Origin: Bremia lactucae
Taxonomy: Eukaryota > Oomycota > Peronosporomycetes > Peronosporales > Peronosporaceae
Length of the DNA stretch: 30,714 nucleotides
Assembly: GCF_004359215.1 (NCBI RefSeq)
Contig: NC_090619.1
Span: 4,830,127-4,860,840 of the forward strand
Reading direction: 5' to 3'
Notes under the pieces: generated by a model
Database searches by the model: none
What the model saw: only the letters and a program-made list of their open reading frames with translations
What the model was told of the DNA's origin: nothing
Position numbers and translations under genes: made by a program
Shown here: one piece after another, positions 10,450 to 19,594 of the stretch
Layout of the letters: each line of letters starts with the position of its first letter
Numbering within the stretch: the stretch's first letter is position 1

Positions 10450-11080
10450 AGCGTGAGCGAGGCTCAACACTTTGTGGATGAGCGCTTGGCCATCACACGA
10501 ATAGTCCGTGACGCGATGGCAAGCGCACAGAACAAGCAAAAACGATATGGGACCAACATGTTCGCAAATACGATGAACGCTTTAATGTGAAAGAAAAGAA
10601 CTATCAAGTACTGCTACCTACCTATAGATGCAGTTTCTGTACTACTTGGAGGTACTACGAAATTACTGCTGCGTTTCATCGGGCCGTTAACGGTGGTCGA
10701 GGAAGTTGGAGACCTAAATTATAGCCTCACCCTCAGGCTGATAGAAGACGCACATCGTCTTTTACGTGGGTCGTCTTCGACGTTTGTTTGGTCAGACGAG
10801 ATCACATATCCTCATCTGCCAAGGGAGACTGATGGTGACGCCGACCGTGGGTCGAGCGTCGGTCAGGTGGGGGTGACGAGGAAGGTGAACGACTTCCCGC
10901 CGACAAATTTCCCCACCATAATATGGACTTGGAGAGCGAGGAATATTGCGCGCGTAACGCGGATATCTCAGCATTTGATCACCAAAGGTCCAGCCGAAGT
11001 ATCAGCCTCTCGAAACCCTTTCGAGACCCTGGCGATCCTTCGAACGAACATCGTGGGGGTCCGAAATTAGTCGAAACGCA
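10450..11080 (+). pseudogene. Integrase C-terminal part relic
   Basis: The plus strand reads HFVDERLAITRIVRDAMASA and QNKQKRYGTNMF (about 10465-10565), then, after frame breaks, TTKLLLRFIGPLTVVEEVGD and LNYSLTLRL (about 10655-10745). This is the familiar stretch at the end of Ty3/Gypsy integrases: a helical region with D-KQK, then the GPF-type module (here RFIGPLTVV). The zinc-binding HHCC and catalytic D,D35E domains that should come before it were not found. Beyond 10760 the sequence drifts until the chromodomain. Confidence 0.8.
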
Positions 11081-11189
11081 ACCTTTGGGATTCCCGATCC
11101 GTTGTTCAGCAGCGCGAAGCTCGTGCGACGGAACGGACGCAGGGGGCTGCCGCGAGTAGTTGGGCGAAATCGCCACTCCTATCGAGCGC

Positions 11190-11425
11190 CGCCTGCATTA
11201 GTGGATGCTGCTGGGTACCAACGCTTCCTTGTTGATTAGTCGCTTTCCCACCACTCCGTGAGCATAAACGTCAGATCCTCGTCCGGTCGAGAGGATACCC
11301 GAATAGTTTTGACTCTTGGGAACCGACCGACGCCCTGCGCGTCGATGTGCCGGGACTGGTGTCTGACCATAAGAAGCAGCACCAGTTGGAGCCGCTCCGC
11401 AAATATAAAAAGAACTTGTAGGACC
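11190..11425 (+). pseudogene. Chromodomain at integrase C-terminus
   Basis: Combining two plus frames gives ALVDAAGYQRFLVD (about 11194-11236), then LVRSRGYPNSFDSWEPTDAL (about 11282-11341) and RVDVPGLVSDHKKQH. [YF]LV[RK]W.GY....[DN]SWEP is the signature of chromodomains fused to Gypsy integrases, which direct integration by binding histone marks. Here the W of LVRW is S, and a stop plus a frameshift split the domain. This makes the element a chromovirus. Confidence 0.78.
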
Positions 11426-11439
11426 AGCGTGATGAGAAA

Positions 11440-12247
11440 AAGTAGGGGATGCAGTAACGTTCATGATATTTCTCACATGCAAGCGAGCGAAGTTGATTCG
11501 CTGCGACCGTTGCTTCGCCACATTGCTATGTGGCTGAATACGGCGCAGAAATTCTGCTTCGTATTGGTCGGCTGATTCATTATAATCAAGTGATTTCCCA
11601 TGAGCCTTCCATGAATTAAAGACGCCTATAGTAGCGCGCTCTTGAATCGACGCACTATTTTTATCCGAACGAGGCCACTCAGATGGAGTTGCATCGGTGG
11701 TATGACACCAGTCACATAGCCGCGTTCAAAACGGCTAATTTGTGACACCGTTTCACGTGCCGTCGGTACACGTTTAAGCTCAGACTCTTCTGCGTCAGAC
11801 TCGCCGGTGTGGATAATGGTCTGAACGATAGCTGTCACGGTTCTACGTAACTAAGCAGCTGCACCTTTATGGGCAGTGCTCTCATGAATGGTCGCTGTGC
11901 TAGCTAGCACAGACGGCAGGACAGTTGCCTTCGTAACGTTAGGCGTCTCTATGTTGGGAGCAATGGGTGAATCTAGATGGTCATCATAACGCTATCACTC
12001 TATCCATTAGCTCGCTGTACTCATTACTACTATATAGCGATGGCAGCGGTGTGAATATAATGTAGTCAACAATGAGCGACGAATCAACATCCTCACTGTG
12101 CAAGTGGGATGGATCATTAGGTCCGGTTAGCAGCCGCAGCTGCCGTAGCAGCTGTCGGCTCGGCGACGGCTCGCGGCGCGTGCGCTTTGTGCTAGGTTGT
12201 TTGGGTGTCCTTGGAAACGACTTAGGTTTGCCCTTTAAAGATGACAT
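11440..12247 (-). pseudogene. Antisense reading region between chromodomain and 3' LTR
   Basis: Read against the element, a Ser/Pro/Arg-rich start MSSLKGKPKSFPRTPKQPS (from 12247) runs 87 codons to a stop at 11984. A second frame continues from about 11967 with one stop at 11849, through ESDAEESELKRVPTARETVS and FERGYVTGVIPP, to 11626. A third frame gives EAEFLRRIQPHSNVAKQRSQ and RINFARLHVRNIMN near 11560-11460. The long open stretches with coherent composition suggest a decayed gene and not chance frames. I do not recognise the family. Being downstream of pol and in antisense, it resembles the extra antisense ORFs known from some plant Ty3/Gypsy elements. Confidence 0.5.
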
Positions 12248-12390
12248 GTCAAGCGCTGTGCGATGTCATACCAGCAGGTGCACACACTGGTCGCTAAAGA
12301 AGTGGTTGCGTGGACTAAAGCGGCGCGACGTATGCAGCTTGCTGCCCCTTTTTCCTCCGGTTGACGATTTTACGTGGAAGTAATTTGTTC

Positions 12391-12408
12391 TTAAAGGGGG
12401 GGGGGGCG
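12391..12408 (+). other. Polypurine tract
   Basis: TTAAAGGGGGGGGGGGCG lies directly before the 3' LTR tip (GGTAACGGG at 12409, a mutated TGTAACGGG). A purine run at this place primes plus-strand DNA synthesis. Its eleven consecutive Gs are the longest G run in the window. Confidence 0.75.
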
Positions 12409-12872
12409 GTAACGGGTTAAAGTGCCGAATGTTAAACACCCGTCATGTCCACTTGACAGGAAATTCAAGAATTTCATGTGAAGTAATTTGACCTGCCACA
12501 AGAGTGAGGATCACAAAGCGACCCGGTGCATTCGTATTAAGGGATGACGTTAGCGTTATCCGCGAGCTGAGGTATTCAGAAGAATACGCTTGACGCGTAG
12601 GGGCATCTATACATTAGTTGACATTTTATATTTAATTACATTACATATATATAGTCTCAAAACTACTTCCTAAATAACAGGTGCACACGTGAAGACGGGT
12701 AATTGCTTCCGTGGCGACACTTGTTCTAAGGTACCACCTCGTTGTGTAAGGTCGCTTTAGGCGCCCACCAACTACCTCACTGTATGTGAGAGAAAATGGT
12801 CAAACCGCTTCCTCGCTGTGCCTGAAGGTGTGTGCTTGTTGCGCGAGGCGGCTTTGGAAGCGCCCGCCTACA
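12409..12872 (+). repeat. 3' LTR, family 1
   Basis: It starts GGTAACGGGTTAAAGTGCC, matching the minus-strand tip TGTAACGGGCTAAAGTTGCC of the left element, and ends CCGCCTACA. It aligns with 6031-6488 over its length, with small indels. It is the only copy of this family's LTR in the window with both ends present. Confidence 0.87.
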
Positions 12873-14380
12873 TCTATCGTATCGGTTGCATGGTAATTTT
12901 GACAGTATTATCTAGGGAGATTATAGTTTATTCTCTTTGTTATTTTCCAGTCACTACCTACAACTCAGACAGAATTTGTCTCGCTCCATGTGATTAGTAA
13001 TGCTGATACAGTTCTCTATTAACACGTGCACGTCTCTCTTGTTCGCTAGAATATTTAGCGCAAAGTCTCGTCAGTTCTTTTCACGAGTATTGCTTCGGTT
13101 TTGTCGCATTCAGCTCACTTGAAACTTTACACTTAGCCGCCTTCTCTTAAGACGAATCGAAAAGAAATAACTGCTAAATTCGCGGTGTAGTGAAATGCCT
13201 CATACCATTCTAGCAACTTTTTGATAATTGAACTTCAAATCGAGAAGACTTTTTGAGCTATTAACACCAGCCTATCGCAGTCCAGTTTTCTTCCTAAAGA
13301 CTGAATGTATCCGTGATTAATTCACATTTATTCTTTCATTCTTACATGTATTTTTAGCATATTGCTTCAACAAATCTAGGAATTTGATGTTGCGCACAAG
13401 TACTAGTTAGCCAGAATTTCTTAAAGAAGAAATATTCGTGACTAATCTGGAGCAGCACCATTTGCTTCTCTAGAAGCTCAGATGCTTGCAGATGATCCGG
13501 TGCGCTTTGAAAACAGCAACGCTTGGAAATTTTTCCACAAATTGTAAAAGAGCAATGCTTCGTCATTTGTCAGCTTGTAGCTTTAAATGTAAACAAAGTG
13601 GTGCGCTTAAAAAATCTTTATTAGCAAGCTTAGAACAGGATACATCCACACGATCTTGTCGCGCTTTCTTGTTCTTTCGCAATGATGAATATTACGCGGC
13701 CAGCTCAATCGTGTTCTCCTCATACATTGCTTTAAAGCTTACAGAATGGCTTAATGTACTGAGTGCACAAGTTATATATAAAACAATAAGATTGCGATCT
13801 TAGAGTAAATTTGACCCCATTCACTTTCGCAACAAACTTTATGCCTGAGCTCTTTTTTACTTTTAAAGCCATCAGTTGATACAGGAGTTTTAAAATAGTG
13901 CATAGAAATTAAATCAAAGCGCAATTGACTCACGTGCGCTAATAGAAAAGTTTCGGAGAAAGCATCTTCCATACGGTACTCTTCTCTTTTGCCTTAAATC
14001 GGCGGCAACGGTAGAAAAAAACTTGCCGCAGCACGCTTTGAAGGGTCTCCGAAGAAAACTCTATCGAATGAGGAGGCTCAATTCTTCTGCTCATTCTGCT
14101 ATGTCGTCTTCTCTCCCTCAAGAAAAAGCCGGTCTGGATGCAACTAATGATTTACTTGACGCTATCCGTCCTCGCTGCTTTTACACTTGGTTACACAGCT
14201 GCTAAGGTAATGTCGGATGCGCTCCAAAGGTGCCATATGGTAAAACGAATGTTGTTTCGAGAAGGCTGCTAGGGGGCTTGAAGCAGCTATGGAACGTTTC
14301 TTTAATACTCGAGGACAATAAAATGTTGATTCTGATGGAAACATATCGAAGGATGTAACCACCGAAATCTCGACAGAACT
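12873..14380. other. AT-rich stretch without a recognised gene
   Basis: The first ~130 bases (from about 12885) resemble the left flank of the family 1 element (about 5966-6034). The rest is AT-rich. Frames at 13486-13803 (+), 13354-13566 (-), 13772-13972 (-) and 14162-14401 (-) reach 60-105 codons, but none shows a family signature or a shared frame. They could be remnants of a degenerate gene; I cannot name one. Confidence 0.5.
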
Positions 14381-14812
14381 TGTAGCGGAGCTACCTCGCA
14401 CCTTGAGTTAAACGAAGACTTATAGATTTAGAGAACTACTTAGTTGTATAGAACTAATAGGTTCAATAACTCCGTGAGTTGTAAAAGCTTAAAAAACTTA
14501 ATAAATACTAGTTCAAGGGATTCGCGGGTTCGTAGAACCAAGTGGCAACTCGTGCCCGAGAGTATATACCTTAGAAGGTCTCTTTTGCGCAAGCTTTAGA
14601 AAGACACTAGACGCTGCAAGGGGAACTGAACTTTATTCAATTATTTAAATCTCAAACCTTACTCGATCTAAATTAAACAGGTTTTGACCACCAGGTTTAT
14701 ATCTGGGGGCTGCCACATATGTTACCCGTAATAAATGGGATTTTAGTGATTAATTATTTTAGATAGAACAAAGGGTATTTTACCCATAAAGAAGTGTACC
14801 GCAACAACGATT
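14381..14812 (-). repeat. LTR of the second retrotransposon family, second copy
   Basis: Matches 2052-2411 in the same orientation, beginning TGTAGCGGAGCTACCTCGC and ending ACCGCAACAACG. On the minus strand this reads from near TGTTGTTG-type sequence to CCGCTACA, a TG...CA pair. It carries about 70 bp (around 14550-14620) that the other copy lacks. No primer-binding site follows at its left end, so it may be a 3' LTR or a solo LTR. Confidence 0.7.
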
Positions 14813-15334
14813 CACCAGCCAATATATGCCATATTACACACTCTCCCATCATACCACAGGCACCGAGTGGCAACGTTCGCTTCATTCTCCATTGAGGTTG
14901 GAATATAAGAAGCTAACCGTTCAGTTGTGCATTCCTTTGTCTGATGACAACAAAGCGTGAGTCCGATTCTTAGCACCTTCCTCGACGATGCGAAGATGAA
15001 GAGCAGGCTATCCTTAGAGAGGAACAAGCTCGTCGTCAAGCTGAAAACGTTGCGGAAGCAAAAGCTCAGAGTTAATACCAATTCAATGTGGAAGAGCGTC
15101 TTCAACAGGTTTTGGGTCGCAGCTTGACCATCTAGATCTCTGGACCCAAGGCGAGGACCCTTGGAGGAGCTCGCTGCTCGCGACGCTCTTCCGGAGCCAT
15201 ACCTTACGCCAAAGATAATGACGCGACGTTAGTATTTGACGCGTTTGCGTAATAAGGCCCCTAGGGTTTGGGTGACCTCCGTGAGAGAAATCACGATCGC
15301 CTTGGCCCCATACTAATCAATAAGAAAAAACGAT
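14813..15334 (+). other. Possible gag-like coiled-coil relic, not assignable
   Basis: One plus frame near 14990-15075 reads EDEEQAILREEQARRQAENV and AEAKAQS, a charged alpha-helical stretch of the kind seen in gag leaders, then VEERLQQVLGRSL after a stop. No zinc knuckle, protease or other diagnostic motif is present. It lies between the family 2 LTR and the family 3 LTR and could be internal sequence of either. Confidence 0.3.
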
Positions 15335-15749
15335 GCTTCGTTTGAGAACTTCTTAGCAGATAGAAAGCCTTAAGTACCAACGGTAAATTCCAAGGCTTTG
15401 GAATAGGAAAAAAGTAAGACTGTATATGATTTGTCATGTTCTTTATAACGATCTTCTATCTACTGCCTTTGATATGTTAGTGACCAATTATACAATGCGC
15501 CTCCTTGCGCGACGCTTAATTTTGTCTTGTAACGATTGGAGGGGCTATATTCAACGTAAATCAACTAATCAATAGAACAAATGTCTTGTTGCGTCAATAT
15601 TACCCAATTTGGTAATATTGGAGCTATTAAGTCAAATTTAATGAAAGATGATATTTTTGTACGTCTTTATTTATTTCATTTCATAGGAAATAATATTAAA
15701 TGTTTTCATTTATAAGAAATAATATTTATGTAACGAACACCCTGTTACA
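15335..15749 (-). repeat. 3' (left) LTR of family 3
   Basis: On the minus strand it starts TGTAACAGGGTGTTCGTTACA (15749-15729), an LTR tip with self-complementary TGTAAC/GTTACA. The purine-rich GGGTAGATGA just outside it (15759-15750) can be the polypurine tract. It aligns with the right LTR from about 15340 to 15640. A direct repeat (TTCAT..ATA.GAAATAATATT, two copies) lies at 15678-15731. A perfect 10-bp-arm hairpin lies at 15595-15620. The low-coordinate end is approximate. Confidence 0.75.
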
Positions 15750-16059
15750 TCATCTACCCTGAAGCAACAATAACTTAAGTGAGATGTACAGTGACAGCGA
15801 GTACTATTATGTTACTCTCTGCAACTAAGCACTTGTTAGTTTTATTTAATTCCAACTTTTATTGCACATAATTTCGAAACCCGTGCGCGTAGTCTGTGAA
15901 GTCGCATAGCTGGCAGCTGCACGGACCAGTGCAGCTGAGTGATGCAAACGTTTCAGTAGACGCATGAGCGTCTATTGTGGGATATGCATCACCTCCTACT
16001 TCAATTGGGGGTGACTGGTAAAAGCTCCCATTGCAGGTGTCGGTGACAAGTAACCTGCT
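15750..16059. other. Internal end region of family 3 with a perfect hairpin
   Basis: No coding similarity. It holds a perfect inverted repeat CAGCTGCAC/GTGCAGCTG (15914-15922 and 15929-15937, 6-nt loop). It corresponds to the untranslated stretch between the antisense ORF and the polypurine tract. Confidence 0.4.
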
Positions 16060-17410
16060 ACTCACATAGCTGGTGACTGGCACACGTTAACGTCATCGCC
16101 CGACTCAGTTGATACAGTGAAGACCTCCGGTCCCCCGAGGCTACGACCGTTAAACCTACGGGTTCTAACATGACAACCAAAGATGTGATGAAGAGGTTGT
16201 TTGACTCGTAAGATCTCTTTGTGGGGAGTCATCTTGTGATGACTCCTTTGACGATAATAACTCTGGCGATCTCAGAATGCATCACAGAAATGAAGTGATC
16301 GTAAAGGTCACCTCGATAAGCATACTACTGGTAGTGCTAGTACGCATAACCAGGAACGGAGTGATTCGATGGACCACTCCGAGAGTAACGTTAGCGTTAA
16401 CGTCAACATGTGCTAACGGGAGAGGGACCGCATTGTTTTGCGGTACACTCTAGAGAAGAAGCTTTGTTTCCCTCTTAGGGCAACCTAATTCGTTAGTTTG
16501 GCATAACCAACGATCGATATCATATTCCGTTATTCGACTAATCCAGGCCTTACAAGTCTGGTGAGGACTAAACGGAATTCTGTATCAATGCCTTTTTCCG
16601 GCATCGGTGGTTTTCTTGTAAGCGGGCAAAGGATGACACTCCTTTGTTCCAAGCTTAGGAAGTATTTGTATATAATGTAAAAGCATAGGCCGCGAGGCCT
16701 GGCTTGACAAACTGGATGCTTTCCGTGAACGGTAGAAAACGGACTGTAGTCGGTGCATGCAACAAGTTGCAACGTTTGCCTAAAGGCAGAGATTGATTGC
16801 CTCTCGTGGGGGGACTCATGCCCATGCTATTTTAAGAGTGCAGGTCATGCCCCCCTCAAAGATCCTCATTGGAGGACGCTCATCTTTTGTGAAATGCGAG
16901 AAGCGATAGAGAACCTTCAATCCATTTACGAGGTTGAAACCGCTTATCCTTTGATGAATTCTCTGTTGAGGAGGATGGGTCTCGTCGGACCGTCGAAAGA
17001 AACCCATAATGTTCATCATCAGTTGGGAACGAGGTTGCCAGCTATCATGCGAGGGTGGATACTCTCGCCATCGAACGAGAGAACTCGTTCAAATCCCCTT
17101 CACCCAATGATGGTTCAAGAAGCGCCCAACTAGGAAACGCTTCTCACCACTCGAATCCGTCAACGAATGTAGAGGGAAAGAAAAAAATGGGGTCGCCTCA
17201 ATCATCGAACCCGAGTCAACATCGTGACTGGGAGGGCATTGATCGCATATTATTTGGTCGTCACGATTAAGCGACGACGGTCGACGGTGATTTTCGCAAG
17301 CAGATTAAAGACTGTGCGCAACCGGATTAAATCGACACGGTCTAAGGCATCCATTAAAGCCTGATGTCGTCGAGCCGAAGACTGATGGTCCCAATACAAA
17401 GCATGATAGA
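16060..17410 (+). pseudogene. Antisense coiled-coil ORF of family 3, copy 2 (decayed)
   Basis: Homologous to 19595-20762, and like it read opposite to gag-pol. Shared blocks include GAGTCATC....GATGACTC, GGGACCGCA, CTCATGCCCATGCT.TTTTAAG and TCCACCACTCGAATCCGTCAA-like sequence. Frames at 16753-17133 (REAIENLQSIYEVE, HHQLGTRLPAIMRG) and 17055-17270 (DTLAIERENSFKSPSPNDGS, NASHHSNPSTNVEGKKK) are pieces of one original protein separated by frameshifts. A further piece (KPDVVEPKTDGPNTKH) near 17355-17405 matches the C-terminal KPRTDG of copy 1. The leucine-zipper-like part of copy 1 is mostly deleted here. Function unknown. Confidence 0.6.
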
Positions 17411-18516
17411 GTGTGGTGAGACGTTCATTCCTTCATTCAAGGATGAGATCTTTTTACGAGCTGCCACGAGCTCATTTTAAGGGACAGATGAGTCCGTTCC
17501 TTCGCAAGTTCATCAACCGCAACTACTTGTTATATGTAACAAGTACGCAAATGTGCTTGACTTTGCCACTACCCAGGTCACGCAAGAACCGTTCGGTTCT
17601 AGCGTTTGCAATTGGGTTTCCCGAAATAAACTTTGAAGGCGCTATCAGATCAAGTGTAGAAGCGGCTACTCTTGATCCGTTGTTTACTGAGACATTTATT
17701 GTCTCAGTTTCCTTTTTGGAACTAATCTTTAAAGGTACCTCGGAACCTTTGACAACAGATTTCCAGGGACATTTTCCTACAGATTCTTGGGAGCTTATCC
17801 TTTCAGGTTTTATTTGGGGAGTAACCTCCCCAAATGTTTCTAACTGTGGTCGCGCTTCAACAGCGAAATCCTCTACGATCGACTATCGAGCCGGTCTAGG
17901 ACTTTTGCACTGTCTCTGATACATAGGCGTTTTTAACTTTCTTGGATGTTGCTTTTGTAGCGATCATCCTTGTTTCGTACCACTTAAAGCATTCGAGTGG
18001 ACGCTGCAGTACTTTTGCCGTCGGTATCTTGCTCCACAGTGTGGTGGGTTGTCACGCTGAGGTCTTGTGCAGTCTTGCGAACGACCGAACCACAAGTGAG
18101 GCCATCGCACCCACTCGTAGGACATCCACACGCTTTAAACGCTCCAAGACGTTCACCAGATGGCCATCTCATGAACGAGAGGCGGGCATCGTCACAGCTT
18201 GTTGCTGCCAGCTTATGCATGGCTTGTACTTTATGAGCCATGGTAATTCGAGGATGACATCAATTTGTCACTCAAATCCAGTACGATGTAATCTTCATCG
18301 TACTGTTTAGCCTTAAACGTGTGTTGGATACGTAACAAATGCGTTTTTTTGCTAGGCGCACTGTCATTCTCGCTAGAGGGATATCGCGCTCAACAAATTT
18401 GAGTCTGCGATCATCTAGCGAGTGGCGTCGATCGACGACCCACAATCGACTAGGGACTTTCTTAACAATTTATTTTCCACTTTACTTTTCAAGGTGATGA
18501 GGTTAACCTCACCACC

Positions 18517-18558
18517 AGCAATTACAGACAATGATTGAGCAATTACAGACAATGATTG
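18517..18558 (+). repeat. 21-bp perfect tandem duplication
   Basis: AGCAATTACAGACAATGATTG occurs twice in a row. On the minus strand it repeats the residues SLSVIAQ in frame just before the protease of gag-pro copy 2. Copy 1 of the composite element has only one equivalent (around 23885-23905). Confidence 0.9.
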
Positions 18559-18804
18559 TGTAAGGTTCAACTTTCGTCGAAAGACCTGCAAATTCTTTTG
18601 CCCTTTCTCTATCAGTAGGGCGCTCCGCATCTACTCACCTGACCGTTTTTTTAAGGTCTACCTCGCTGTTACGAATTCGCAACAGCGTCGATTCACGTTC
18701 TCCGCCGCTCCTAGCGACGATCATTTCGCTCAATGTTTCGACGCCCTGGGCGTGGGGCACTAAACTTATAGGCGTAGTGGCCCGTCTTCTGATAACGATT
18801 GCGA

Positions 18805-18841
18805 AAATGCGAAGGCCCAGAGGATCTGGGCCTTCGTTTTC
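18805..18841. repeat. Perfect 12-bp-arm hairpin at a deletion junction
   Basis: CGAAGGCCCAGA (18810-18821), loop GGA, TCTGGGCCTTCG (18825-18836), flanked by GAAAA/TTTTC. The homologous position in gag-pro copy 1 (around 24165-24260) has only one arm-like sequence (minus strand GAGGTCCAGAACTTATGG), followed by about 60 bp that are absent here. Confidence 0.9.
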
Positions 18842-19594
18842 TTGTCGTCTCAGAGGACGATAAGCTTCTCAGTGGACGAAAGCTTGTTTCGGACTGAAGT
18901 CGTCCTGATCCGCTACATAGATCGCTTGGTCTAGCGTCTTGGATTCAGGCCGGAACAGGTGAGTCTCGACAGGACTGTCTGTAAGACATATAATGAACAC
19001 AGTTGCTTGTGTTTGTTTATCAATTAGATGAATACCGGGTTTCGTATATGATGTACATAAGCGTGAAGATCACGTTTGCCTTGCTTCAAAACCAGGAGCT
19101 CGGCTCGAGCCCTGAACTCGGCACGTGGCGGCTCAAATGTTTGCCTAAGCCGGGTCTTAAAAACCTCGTACGACCTAAGCAACAATTGGTCGTAAAGCTT
19201 GAGCCCTAAGGTCCAAGTTTTGGCACGTCCGGCAACGTTGTATATGCCATATTTCACTCTCGTCGCATCATTATTGATGCGGCGAGCTTTAATGGCGTCG
19301 TTTTATACAAAGAAATATGTTAAAAGGGAGTCGCCTTCGACTGACTATAACTAACAAAATTTTATCTTTAAGCTTTCGGGTCGACGTAGAAGCGTCGGCC
19401 TGCTATTAGCATCGAGATGCTGCTGTCTCAACAGTTCTAAGTAGCAAGAGCTCTGCTGGTGAAGCAATACTACTTTTTCTTGGGCCCGTCTAGATGAAAC
19501 CGGCTATAGCCGCATGTTGCTCGTCTCTTTGTAGAGCAAAAAAAGGCGCTACGGCTGACTCGCTTACGACCGTTCGATCGCTCTCCGTTGTAGG

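Larger units (their letters stand above)
6031..12872 (+). mobile_element. Decayed Ty3/Gypsy chromovirus (family 1) with both LTRs
   Basis: About 6.8 kb, bounded by LTRs at 6031-6488 and 12409-12872 that share long blocks (GAGTGAGGATCACA, GCATCTATACATT, GCTTCCGTGGCGACA, CTACCTCACTGTA.GTGAGAGAAAA). Order on the plus strand: LTR, primer-binding site, gag, protease, reverse transcriptase, an RNase H block on the minus strand, integrase C-terminus with chromodomain, an antisense reading region, polypurine tract, LTR. No integrase zinc-binding or D,D35E core was found. Every module has stops or frameshifts, so the copy cannot move by itself. LTR divergence is easily visible, which means it is not recent. 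The 5' LTR seems to lack the first ~20 bases (TGTAACGGG...) of the family tip. Confidence 0.9.
17430..19560 (-). pseudogene. gag: Gag-protease relic, copy 2 of the composite element
   Basis: Parallel to 23100-25029 over its whole length. The gag core is open at 19257-19024: MKYGIYNVAGRAKTWTLGLK, then FKTRLRQTFEPPRAEFRARA and LLVLKQGKRDLHAYVHHIRN, the standard retrotransposon gag fold motif of oomycete Gypsy elements. A knuckle remnant, QKTGHYAY, lies near 18770. The protease strand is at about 18455-18425 as KSLVDCGSSIDATR, with D-C-G where D-[ST]-G is normal. After it come RRLKFVERDIPLARMTVRLA and ECDGLTCG-type spacer sequence down to about 17530. A 21-bp tandem duplication (18517-18558) repeats seven codons. 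Stops and shifts are frequent. Confidence 0.85.

Noticed and set aside
5966..12905. The 18-bp match flanking the family 1 element as its target-site duplication
   Set aside because: Too long for a Gypsy target-site duplication, and not directly abutting the LTR ends.
13354..14205. Possible small genes in the AT-rich spacer
   Set aside because: Frames of 60-105 codons exist on both strands, but none shows a family motif, shared frame or composition of a real gene; kept only as an unassigned stretch.
17413..17919. 168-codon plus-strand frame
   Set aside because: It lies antisense to the gag-pro spacer of copy 2. The homologous stretch near 22870-23200 does not keep this frame, while minus-strand gag-pro similarity is clear.
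18805..18841. Rho-independent terminator
   Set aside because: The strong hairpin followed by TTTTC resembles one, but the setting is a eukaryotic retroelement and the hairpin is at a gag deletion junction absent from the sister copy.
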